DNA of 9,008 bases from an uncultured Clostridia bacterium. Lineage in GTDB: Bacteria; Bacillota; Clostridia; Christensenellales; Borkfalkiaceae. Positions 1 through 5,252 of the stretch are shown here, one piece after another. Made by a program: the position numbers and the translations under genes. How positions within the stretch are numbered: position 1 is the stretch's first letter; every line of letters starts with the position of its first letter. The stretch covers positions 1 through 9,008 of the forward strand of contig CAMWQS010000064.1 of the NCBI GenBank assembly GCA_947176485.1. Direction: 5' to 3'. Below the pieces are notes generated by a model. It ran no database searches and was not told where the DNA came from. It saw only the letters and a list, made by a program, of their open reading frames with translations.

Positions 1-1
1 C

Positions 2-220
2 CCCGCCGAATCCCGTATGGGTTCTGGTAAAGGCTCGGTTGAATACTGGGTAGCAGAAGTAAAACCCGGCAGAGTTATGTTCGAAATGGCGGGCGTTAAC
101 GAGGATATTGCGCGTGAGGCTATGCGTCTTGCGAGCCACAAGCTCCCCGTTAAGTGCAAGTTCGTTTTGAAGAGCGACCTTGAACCGGTTCAAGAAGGCG
201 GTGAAGTAAATGAAGGCTAA
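2..220 (+). CDS. rplP: 50S ribosomal protein L16, C-terminal part
   Basis: L16 is a large-subunit protein that binds 23S rRNA near the A site and peptidyl-transferase centre and helps position tRNA. Only the last 72 or so codons are present; the 5' end lies outside the window and the reading frame is open from base 2. The visible protein begins PAESRMGSGKGS and continues with EYWVAEVKPGRVMFEMAG, which is the conserved L16 C-terminal half (family usually about 135-145 residues). It ends with an acidic EPVQEGGEVNEG tail. Its last 11 bases overlap the start of rpmC, so the two are probably translationally coupled, as is common at this position in the S10 operon. Identification is from recognised conserved sequence and from neighbours. 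Confidence 0.97.
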   Translation, partial: PAESRMGSGKGSVEYWVAEVKPGRVMFEMAGVNEDIAREAMRLASHKLPVKCKFVLKSDLEPVQEGGEVNEG

Positions 221-404
221 GGAAATAGTAAATTTAAGCGATGAAGAGCTTTTGAAAAAGCTTCAGGAATTAAAGAGCGAACTTTTCAACCTTCGCTTCC
301 GCCACGCTTCGGGTCAGCTTGAAAACCCCCTCGCAATCAACCTCGTTAAAAAGGACATTGCAAGGGTGAACACCGTAATCCGCGCAAGGCAGTTGAAGGC
401 GTAA
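210..404 (+). CDS. rpmC: 50S ribosomal protein L29
   Basis: L29 is a small helical-hairpin protein near the exit of the peptide tunnel, where together with L23 it forms part of the docking site for nascent-chain factors. The 64-residue product has the family's length and start (MKAKEIVNLSDEEL), followed by the conserved segment ELFNLRFRHASGQLENP and the C-terminal KKDIARVNTVIRAR. The ATG lies inside the end of rplP with an 11-base overlap; the weak purine-rich stretch GGCGGTGAAG just upstream is within rplP, fitting coupled translation. Its stop codon overlaps the AAGGAGG of rpsQ. Nothing in it departs from the family. Confidence 0.97.
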   Translation: MKAKEIVNLSDEELLKKLQELKSELFNLRFRHASGQLENPLAINLVKKDIARVNTVIRARQLKA

Positions 405-415
405 GGAGGTAAGAT

Positions 416-676
416 ATGGAAAACAGAACGACTCTTAGAAAAGAGAGAGTAGGTATCGTCGTTTCGGATAAGATGGACAAGACGGTCGTCGTTGCAGTCA
501 GAGAAAACACGAAGCACCCCCTCTACAAAAAGACCATAACCAAAACCACCCGCTTCAAAGCTCACGACGAAAATAACGAGTGCGGCGAAGGCGACAAGGT
601 TTTAATCGTTGAAACGCGCAAGCTTTCCAAAGATAAGAATTGGCGCGTTGCTGAAATCATTGAAAAGGCTAAGTAA
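416..676 (+). CDS. rpsQ: 30S ribosomal protein S17
   Basis: S17 is a primary 16S rRNA-binding protein of the small subunit with an OB fold, needed early in 30S assembly. The 86-residue product matches the family in length and shows its hallmarks: a basic N-terminus, RVGIVVSDKMDKTVVVAV near residues 11-28, KHPLYKKTI after it, and the C-terminal GDKVLIVETRKLSKDKNWRV. The start is set by AAGGAGG at 403-409, which includes the rpmC stop codon, with a 6-base spacer. It is the last gene of the classical S10 operon order; after it comes the first sizeable gap of the window, as in bacteria where S10 and spc are separate transcription units. Confidence 0.97.
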   Translation: MENRTTLRKERVGIVVSDKMDKTVVVAVRENTKHPLYKKTITKTTRFKAHDENNECGEGDKVLIVETRKLSKDKNWRVAEIIEKAK

Positions 677-832
677 TTAGCAAAAAATATTTTAATTAAA
701 AAAGTTATGATTGCGTTTCGGTCTTTAATGGAGAGCGGGGTACTCACCCTCGCTTATGTGAAGGCGGCACAATCCTCTGCAAAACGGTTGTTTTAAACAA
801 CAAGTTGTAAGTTCAAAAATAGGAGAGTTTTT
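677..832 (+). other. Gap between rpsQ and rplN with a small hairpin
   Basis: This 156-base gap lies at the classical S10/spc boundary. It begins AT-rich (681-707), then has a stem-loop at 734-754: AGCGGGGT pairs with ACCC-CGCT around an ACTC loop, with one bulged T at 750. After it comes a near-palindrome, GTTGTTTTAAACAAC, near 787-801, and the rplN ribosome-binding site AGGAG at 821-825. I found no convincing -35/-10 pair and no hairpin followed by a T run, so I cannot call a promoter or terminator. The gap may carry a dispersed repeat or an mRNA processing or regulatory site; that is inference. Confidence 0.5.
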
Positions 833-1201
833 ATGATACAACCCCAGTCAAGGCTCAAAGCCGCAGACAACAGCGGTGCAAAAGAGCTTATGTGCATTAA
901 GGTACTCGGCGGTTCTTTCAGAAAGTTCGCAAACATCGGCGACGTAATCGTTTGCTCCGTTAAAACGGCGGCACCCGGCGGCGCGGTTAAAAAAGGCGAA
1001 GTTGTAAAGGCCGTAATCGTACGCACCAAGAAAGGCATCAGACGCGACGACGGAACGTATATCCGTTTCGACGAGAACGCAGCAGTAATTATCAACACCA
1101 ACAAAGAACCGCGTGGCACGCGTATCTTCGGACCCATTGCAAGGGAACTTCGTGAAAAGAACTATATGAAGATTATATCCCTCGCTCCCGAAGTGCTGTA
1201 A
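833..1201 (+). CDS. rplN: 50S ribosomal protein L14
   Basis: L14 is a beta-barrel protein on the subunit interface; it binds 23S rRNA, touches L19 and forms bridges to the 30S subunit. It is also the contact site of the silencing factor RsfS. The product is 122 residues, exactly the usual length, and begins MIQPQSRLKAADNSGAKEL. Other conserved parts are the cationic KKGEVVKAVIVRTKKG near residues 53-68, DGTYIRFDENAAVIIN near 73-88, and the ending GPIARELREKNYMKIISLAPEVL-type segment. AGGAG at 821-825 with a 7-base spacer supports the ATG. It opens the spc part of the cluster. Confidence 0.98.
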   Translation: MIQPQSRLKAADNSGAKELMCIKVLGGSFRKFANIGDVIVCSVKTAAPGGAVKKGEVVKAVIVRTKKGIRRDDGTYIRFDENAAVIINTNKEPRGTRIFGPIARELREKNYMKIISLAPEVL

Positions 1202-1217
1202 TTAAAGGAGAAAAGCT

Positions 1218-1664
1218 ATGAACGTAAAATTAAATGATAACGTGTTAGTTATATCCGGCAAGTATGCGGGAAAGACGGGCAAGGTAATTGCAACTTCACC
1301 CAAGAGCGGTACCGTTACCGTTGACGGCGTGAACATTCACAAAAAAGCAAAGAAGGCGAGAAAGGCTAACGAAGTTTCCCAAATCACGGAAATTCCCGCA
1401 CCCCTTGACGCGTCCAACGTTATGGTTATTTGCCCCGCGTGCGGCAAGGCCGTAAGAGTTAAACATTCCGTAGTCGACGGAAAGAAAGTAAGGGTTTGCC
1501 CCAAAGACGGTTGCGGCGCAGTGCTTGACAGTGCTTACGCAGGCAAGGCAGGCAAAGCAGCTAAGAAGACCGAGGAGCCTAAGAAGCGCGTAAGAAAGCG
1601 TGCACAAAAGGCAGAAACGGCTGAAACCGCGGCACCCGAAAATACGGAAGACAAGGCTGAATAA
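1218..1664 (+). CDS. rplX: 50S ribosomal protein L24 with zinc ribbon and charged tail
   Basis: L24 binds the 5' domain of 23S rRNA, starts 50S assembly and lies by the peptide exit tunnel. The N-terminal KOW domain is clear (residues 5-32: NDNVLVISGKYAGKTGKVI), followed by VDGVNIHKKAKKARK. The second half, PLDASNVMVICPACGK to VDGKKVRVCPKDGCGAVLD, carries four cysteines (72, 75, 94, 99), a likely zinc-binding C-plus form; the second pair is spaced C-x4-C rather than the more usual C-x2-C. The product is 148 residues against about 100-115 for the family; the excess is a low-complexity Lys/Ala/Glu tail from about residue 105, basic then acidic. The start has AAAGGAG at 1204-1210. Zinc binding is inferred from the cysteines. 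Confidence 0.96.
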   Translation: MNVKLNDNVLVISGKYAGKTGKVIATSPKSGTVTVDGVNIHKKAKKARKANEVSQITEIPAPLDASNVMVICPACGKAVRVKHSVVDGKKVRVCPKDGCGAVLDSAYAGKAGKAAKKTEEPKKRVRKRAQKAETAETAAPENTEDKAE

Positions 1665-1675
1665 GGAGGGTGAAC

Positions 1676-2254
1676 ATGGCTACTAAGAAAGCAGTTAAAA
1701 ACGATAAAGTTTACAGTTCCAGAATGCTGGAAGCTTACGAAAAGGAAGTTTGTCCCGCCCTCAAAGAAAAGTTCGGCTATAAGAACCCTATGCAGGTTCC
1801 CAAGCTCGTAAAGATTATTTTGAGCTCGGGCCTCGGCGATATCAAGGACAACGCAAAGTCAATTCAGATTGCCCAGAACGAAATGAAGATTATCTCGGGT
1901 CAACAGCCCGTAGTTTGCAAGGCTAAAAAGTCCGTCGCAAACTTCAAGGTTCGTGAGGGTATGCCTATCGGTTTGAAGGTTACCCTTCGCGGCAAGATGA
2001 TGTACGACTTCTTCGATAAGTTCGTTTCCATCGCACTTCCCCGCGTGCGCGACTTCCGCGGTGTTCCCACGGACAGCTTCGACGGCAAGGGCAACTATTG
2101 CATGGGTATTAAGGAACAGCTTATCTTCCCCGAAATCCAGTACGACCAGGTTGAGAAGATAAGAGGTATGGACATTTGTTTCGTAACTACCGCTAAAACC
2201 GACGAAGAAGCGAGAGAGCTTTTGAGGGCGTTCGGAATGCCCTTCAAGAAGTAA
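1676..2254 (+). CDS. rplE: 50S ribosomal protein L5
   Basis: L5 binds 5S rRNA together with L18 and carries it into the central protuberance, where it contacts S13 and P-site tRNA. The 192-residue product has the conserved VPKLVKI segment, KAKKSVANFKVREGMPIG near residues 82-99, ALPRVRDFRGV near 120-130, GIKEQLIFPEI and the closing TTAKTDEEARELL. It is slightly longer than the usual about 180 residues because of a basic N-terminal stretch (MATKKAVKNDKVYSS). I chose ATG 1676: a GTG at 1670 would lie on top of the GGAGGG ribosome-binding site. Residues 50-51 are Ser-Ser in KIILSSGLGD, where the family normally has Asn-Met (KIVLNMGVG). Confidence 0.97.
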   Translation: MATKKAVKNDKVYSSRMLEAYEKEVCPALKEKFGYKNPMQVPKLVKIILSSGLGDIKDNAKSIQIAQNEMKIISGQQPVVCKAKKSVANFKVREGMPIGLKVTLRGKMMYDFFDKFVSIALPRVRDFRGVPTDSFDGKGNYCMGIKEQLIFPEIQYDQVEKIRGMDICFVTTAKTDEEARELLRAFGMPFKK

Positions 2255-2264
2255 GGAGTTAATT

Positions 2265-2450
2265 ATGGCAAAGAAAGCGATGATAAATAAACAGCAGAAA
2301 CCTGCTAAATACTCTACGAGAGCTTATACCAGATGCTCCATCTGTGGCAGACCCCACGCGGTTCTCAGAAAGTACGGTGTATGCCGTATTTGTTTCAGAA
2401 ACCTCGCTTATAAGGGACAAATTCCCGGCGTGAAGAAATCGAGCTGGTAA
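2265..2450 (+). CDS. rpsN: 30S ribosomal protein S14, zinc type
   Basis: S14 sits in the 30S head, contacts 16S rRNA and S3/S10, and is needed for late head assembly. The 61-residue product is the short zinc-binding (type Z) form: Cys24, Cys27, Cys40 and Cys43 in CSICGRPHAVLRKYGVCRIC, followed by the conserved FRNLAYKGQIPGVKKSSW end. The longer zinc-free form, which some Bacillota keep as a second copy for zinc shortage, is not in this window. AAGGAG overlapping the rplE stop codon supports the start, and the 10-base spacing implies co-translation with rplE. Position between rplE and rpsH is canonical. Confidence 0.98.
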   Translation: MAKKAMINKQQKPAKYSTRAYTRCSICGRPHAVLRKYGVCRICFRNLAYKGQIPGVKKSSW

Positions 2451-2467
2451 GAGGAGGATAAATAGAA

Positions 2468-2860
2468 ATGACAGACCCTATTGCAGATATGCTCACCCGC
2501 GTCAGGAATGCGCTGGCGGCAAATAAGGAAACGGTAGAAGTTCCTTCATCAAATATGAAAAAGGCTATAGCCGATATCCTTTTAAAGGAAGGCTACGTAT
2601 CTAACGTAGAATACAAAGAGGACGGCTATAACGGCAAACTTGTAATAACCTTGAAATATATCGGAAAGCACAAACCCGTAATCAACAGTCTTAAAAGGGT
2701 TTCCCGTCCCGGACTTCGCGTCTACTCGGACGTAGAAACCATGCCCAAGGTAATGGACGGACTCGGTATTGCGATTCTTTCCACGAACAAGGGAATATTG
2801 ACGGATAAGCAGGCAAAGGCAGCCAACGTCGGCGGCGAAGTGCTTTGCTATATCTGGTAA
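2468..2860 (+). CDS. rpsH: 30S ribosomal protein S8
   Basis: S8 is a primary 16S rRNA-binding protein (helix 21) central to platform assembly; in enterobacteria it also represses its own operon by binding spc mRNA near rplE. The 130-residue product starts MTDPIADMLTRVRNA and ends with the family signature STNKGILTDKQAKAANVGGE followed by VLCYIW. SRPGLRVY near residues 79-86 is also typical. GAGGAGG at 2451-2457 with a 10-base spacer sets the start. I looked for an S8-site mimic at the start of rplE and did not recognise one, so autogenous control of the enterobacterial kind is not supported here. Confidence 0.98.
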   Translation: MTDPIADMLTRVRNALAANKETVEVPSSNMKKAIADILLKEGYVSNVEYKEDGYNGKLVITLKYIGKHKPVINSLKRVSRPGLRVYSDVETMPKVMDGLGIAILSTNKGILTDKQAKAANVGGEVLCYIW

Positions 2861-2875
2861 GGAGGTAATTTTAAT

Positions 2876-3424
2876 ATGTCAAGAATAGGTAAATTACCCG
2901 TTGCCTTACCCGCGGGCGTAACCGTTACTTTCGAAAACGGCTTACTCACCGTTAAGGGTGCAAAAGGCACGCTTACGCAAACCATCGTAGGCGATATCAA
3001 TATCAAAGTAGAAGGCGCCGAAGCTATCGTCGAAAAGACGAGCGACGCCGTAGGCACCAACGCAAAACACGGCTTGTACCGCGCACTTTTGCACAACATG
3101 GTAGTCGGCGTAACCGAAGGCTATACGAAGTCCTTGAAGGTTAACGGCGTCGGCTGGAAGGTTGCAAAGCAGGGCAATAAGCTCGTTTTGAACGTGGGCT
3201 ATTCTCACCCCATAGAATTCGCTGAGCCCGCAGGCGTAATCCTCGCTTGCCCCACGCCCAACGAAATCACGGTTACCGGCATCGACAAGGTCCTCGTAGG
3301 ACAGACTGCTGCCGATATCCGCACCATAAGAATTCCCGAACCCTACCACGGTTACGGCATCGCTTACAAGGATGAAGTTATCGAGAGGAAGGAAGGTAAG
3401 ACGGGAGGCAAGGGCAAGAAGTAA
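2876..3424 (+). CDS. rplF: 50S ribosomal protein L6
   Basis: L6 has two similar alpha/beta domains and binds 23S rRNA next to the sarcin-ricin loop, near where elongation factors bind. The 182-residue product has the family length, begins MSRIGKLPVALPAGVTV and ends with the L6 signature PEPYHGYGIAYKDEVI followed by a basic ERKEGKTGGKGKK tail. The repeated domain core is seen at NGLLTVKGAKGTL (residues about 21-33) and again in the second half (LVLNVGYSHPIEF). AAGGAGGT at 2859-2866, overlapping the rpsH stop codon, fixes the start. All eight prolines use CCC. Unusually, 220 non-coding bases separate it from rplR; these genes normally lie only a few bases apart. Confidence 0.98.
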   Translation: MSRIGKLPVALPAGVTVTFENGLLTVKGAKGTLTQTIVGDINIKVEGAEAIVEKTSDAVGTNAKHGLYRALLHNMVVGVTEGYTKSLKVNGVGWKVAKQGNKLVLNVGYSHPIEFAEPAGVILACPTPNEITVTGIDKVLVGQTAADIRTIRIPEPYHGYGIAYKDEVIERKEGKTGGKGKK

Positions 3425-3633
3425 GGTTTGGCTTGCCATCTATCGCAAAATACATCGTCAAGCTCCGCTTTTCTCGGGTTACGTACTTCTGTGTACGCTC
3501 CCCTCGAAAATGCTCGCTTTCCTTGTCTTTTGCGCAGCTGACAACCCAAGAGTTGCAAGTTTAACGGCTTGATAACCAAACGGGTGTCGGCAATCGGCAA
3601 CCCAAGACTGATTTTCCGAAAGGAGATTGCTCG
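3425..3633. repeat. Structured non-coding insert between rplF and rplR, probable dispersed repeat
   Basis: This stretch has no credible gene. Its core is an imperfect inverted repeat at 3469-3510: TTTTC..GGG..CGTAC on the left, loop TTCTGT (3487-3492), then GTACG..CCC..GAAAA on the right. It is followed by CTCGCTTTCCTTGTCTTTTG, and CAACCCAAGA occurs twice (near 3542 and 3599). The layout (5-bp stem, 6-base loop, GTA..CTCC..TCG, CTCGC) resembles 8740-8860, suggesting two diverged members of one intergenic repeat family. Whether it belongs on the plus or minus strand is unknown. Repeat status is inferred from two copies in one window. Confidence 0.55.
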
Positions 3634-3644
3634 AAGGAGATATT

Positions 3645-4013
3645 ATGATAAATAAGATAGATAAAAACGAGGAACGTTTGAGAAGGCACGCTCGCGTGCG
3701 TAAAAAGATAAGCGGCACGGCTGAATGCCCCCGTCTCAGCGTTTACCGTAGTTTAAATCACATCTACGTTCAGATAATTGACGACGTTAAGGGCGTAACC
3801 CTTTGCTCGGCGTCAACTATGGAAAAGGACGTCAAGGCAAAGATAAGCAATATGACCAAGACGGACGCAGCCAAGGAAGTAGGCAAAGCAGTAGCCGCAA
3901 AAGCTAAAAAGCTTAAAATCAAGAACGTCGTTTTTGATAGGGGCGGTTACATCTACACCGGACGCGTTCAGGCGGTAGCAGACGGCGCAAGGGAAGCCGG
4001 ACTCAATTTCTAA
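3645..4013 (+). CDS. rplR: 50S ribosomal protein L18
   Basis: L18 binds 5S rRNA and with L5 anchors it in the central protuberance. The 122-residue product has the usual length: a basic N-terminus (RLRRHARVRKKISGT), PRLSVYRSLNHIYVQIIDD near residues 29-47, TKTDAAKEVGKAVAAKAKK, and the diagnostic end VVFDRGGYIYTGRVQAVADG followed by AREAGLNF. I chose ATG 3645 because AAGGAG at 3634-3639 lies 5 bases before it; an upstream TTG at 3627 would put an AGGAG only one base away. A second, near-identical purine motif (CGAAAGGAGATT, 3617-3628) lies 15 bases upstream, a possible duplication at the edge of the inserted element. Confidence 0.97.
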   Translation: MINKIDKNEERLRRHARVRKKISGTAECPRLSVYRSLNHIYVQIIDDVKGVTLCSASTMEKDVKAKISNMTKTDAAKEVGKAVAAKAKKLKIKNVVFDRGGYIYTGRVQAVADGAREAGLNF

Positions 4014-4023
4014 GGAGCTTATT

Positions 4024-4560
4024 ATGGAAGAAAAGAAAGAAAGACCTGCAAGAAGAAACAACAATTTTAAAAGGCAGGAAGACGACGGCTTAATCAAAAA
4101 GCTCATTCAGGTAAACCGTGTAACCAAGACCGTTAAAGGCGGTAGAAATATGCGCTTTGCGGCTCTCGTAGTCGTTGGCGACGGCAAGGGCTCGGTTGGC
4201 TACGGTATGGGTAAGTCCAAGGAAGTTCCCGAGGCTATCGAAAAGGCTAACGCTCAGGCTAAGAAGAATATGAGAAAGGTTGCCCTTCAAGGCACTTCCA
4301 TTCCTCACGGCGTTTTGGGCGTGTTCGGCAGAGGTTCCGTACTTATGATGCCCGCTGCGGAAGGTACCGGCGTTATCGCTGGCGGCCCCGTTCGTGCGGT
4401 TATGGAGGCTGCGGGTGTTAAGGACGTAAGAACCAAGTCCCACGGCACTTCCAACCCCATCAACTGCGTAAAGGCTGCCGTATGCGGACTTTACGACTTG
4501 AAGTCCCCCGAGGAGATTGCCGCAGCCCGCGGTAAGACCGTAGAGGAAATTTTGGGCTAA
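4024..4560 (+). CDS. rpsE: 30S ribosomal protein S5
   Basis: S5 lies at the mRNA entry side of the 30S subunit, has helicase and fidelity roles with S3 and S4, and is the site of spectinomycin-resistance mutations. The 178-residue product begins with a charged tail (about 20 residues, Lys/Arg/Glu), then the S5 double-stranded-RNA-binding-like domain: LIQVNRVTKTVKGGRNMRF (27-45), VVGDGKGSVGYGMGKSKEVP (50-69). The C-terminal half has GRGSVLMMPAAEGTGVIAGG (102-121), VKDVRTKSHGTSNPINCV and KSPEEIAAARGKTVEEI. AAGGAG overlaps the rplR stop codon. Length and motifs are ordinary. Confidence 0.98.
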   Translation: MEEKKERPARRNNNFKRQEDDGLIKKLIQVNRVTKTVKGGRNMRFAALVVVGDGKGSVGYGMGKSKEVPEAIEKANAQAKKNMRKVALQGTSIPHGVLGVFGRGSVLMMPAAEGTGVIAGGPVRAVMEAAGVKDVRTKSHGTSNPINCVKAAVCGLYDLKSPEEIAAARGKTVEEILG

Positions 4561-4573
4561 GGAGAATTAAATT

Positions 4574-4747
4574 ATGGTAAAAGTAACTTTAATTAAAAGT
4601 CTTAACGGTCAGGTTGAAGGCGTAAAAGCCACCGTTGCCGCTTTGGGACTTAAAAAAATCCGTCAGTCTAAAACCTTCGAAGAAACCCCCGCAAATCTGG
4701 GTCAGATTAACAAGGTATCACACCTCGTTAAAGTCGAAAAGGTTTAA
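4574..4747 (+). CDS. rpmD: 50S ribosomal protein L30
   Basis: L30 is a small 50S protein found in many but not all bacteria; it binds 23S rRNA and is non-essential in some species. The 57-residue translation begins MVKVTLIKSLNGQVEGVKA, continues with TVAALGLKKIRQSKTFEETP and ends INKVSHLVKVEKV. These match the family's three parts: VTLIKS strand, LGLKK turn and the closing NKVSHLVKVE strand. The typical length is 57-60. AAGGAG, overlapping the rpsE stop codon (TAA at 4558-4560), provides the ribosome-binding site, and rplO starts 9 bases after its stop. Its place between rpsE and rplO is canonical. Confidence 0.96.
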   Translation: MVKVTLIKSLNGQVEGVKATVAALGLKKIRQSKTFEETPANLGQINKVSHLVKVEKV

Positions 4748-4756
4748 GGAGTAACA

Positions 4757-5206
4757 ATGAGAATAGATACTTTATCGCCCGCAGAGGGCGCAAGAAAGGA
4801 ATCAAAAAGACTTGGCAGAGGTATCGGCTCGGGCTTGGGCAAAACCTCCGGTAAAGGTCATAAGGGTCAATGGGCTCGTTCGGGCGGCGGCGTTCGTCCC
4901 GGCTTCGAAGGCGGTCAGATGCCCCTTGCAAGAAGAATTCCCAAGCGCGGTTTCCACAATAAGTGGGCTACCGAGTACACTATCGTTAATTTGAGCCAGC
5001 TCGCTAACGTACCCGCGGGTACCGTAGTTGATTACGGCTACGTAAGGCTTAACGGACTTGCAAAAGAAGTTAAGAATTCGGCTGGACTTAAAGTGCTTGG
5101 CACGGGCGAAGTAAAAGTTGCCCTCACCGTAAAAGCGGCTAAGTTCTCGGCTTCCGCAAAAGAAGCAATCGAGAAAGCCGGCGGCACTTGCGAAGTAGTA
5201 GAATAA
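4757..5206 (+). CDS. rplO: 50S ribosomal protein L15
   Basis: L15 is a late-assembly 50S protein whose long glycine- and arginine-rich N-terminal extension reaches into 23S rRNA. The 149-residue product has this extension intact (KRLGRGIGSGLGKTSGKGHK, residues 17-36, then GQWARSGGGVRPGFEGGQMP), followed by RRIPKRGFHNK and the C-terminal globular domain ending AKEAIEKAGGTCEVVE, the usual L15 signature area. Family length is about 144-150. AAGGAG directly after the rpmD stop codon sets the start. It is separated from secY by 46 bases, more than the preceding gaps, and that gap contains a GC-rich hairpin. Confidence 0.98.
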   Translation: MRIDTLSPAEGARKESKRLGRGIGSGLGKTSGKGHKGQWARSGGGVRPGFEGGQMPLARRIPKRGFHNKWATEYTIVNLSQLANVPAGTVVDYGYVRLNGLAKEVKNSAGLKVLGTGEVKVALTVKAAKFSASAKEAIEKAGGTCEVVE

Positions 5207-5224
5207 AAAATTTCTGAACACCCC

Positions 5225-5240
5225 CGCGGGCAAGCCCGCG
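5225..5240 (+). promoter_or_regulatory. GC-rich hairpin just before the secY ribosome-binding site
   Basis: CGCGGG (5225-5230) and CCCGCG (5235-5240) pair perfectly around a CAAG loop, within a 46-base gap. The secY AAGGAG (5242-5247) starts one base after the stem. There is no T run, so it is not a typical intrinsic terminator. It could stall or protect mRNA ends, or tune secY translation relative to the ribosomal-protein genes; these roles are inference. Confidence 0.5.
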
Positions 5241-5252
5241 TAAGGAGTTAAA

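Noticed and set aside
677..720. Possible spc promoter using TATGAT near 705-710
   Set aside because: No acceptable -35 hexamer lies 16-19 bases upstream; the AT-rich tract alone is not enough.
1670..1675. GTG at 1670 as the start of rplE
   Set aside because: It overlaps the GGAGGG ribosome-binding site; ATG 1676 is correctly placed.
1676..1740. Enterobacterial-type S8 binding site controlling rplE
   Set aside because: I did not recognise the helix-21-like structure there, and Bacillota are not known to me to use it.
2942..3439. Minus-strand open frame of 165 codons opposite rplF
   Set aside because: Shadow of L6; composition is that of a reversed ribosomal-protein gene.
3372..3572. Plus-strand open frame of 66 codons across the end of rplF and the insert
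   Set aside because: It begins within rplF in another frame, has no ribosome-binding site of note, and runs through the hairpin element.
5225..5240. Intrinsic terminator between rplO and secY
   Set aside because: The stem is GC-rich but is followed by the secY ribosome-binding site, not a T run.
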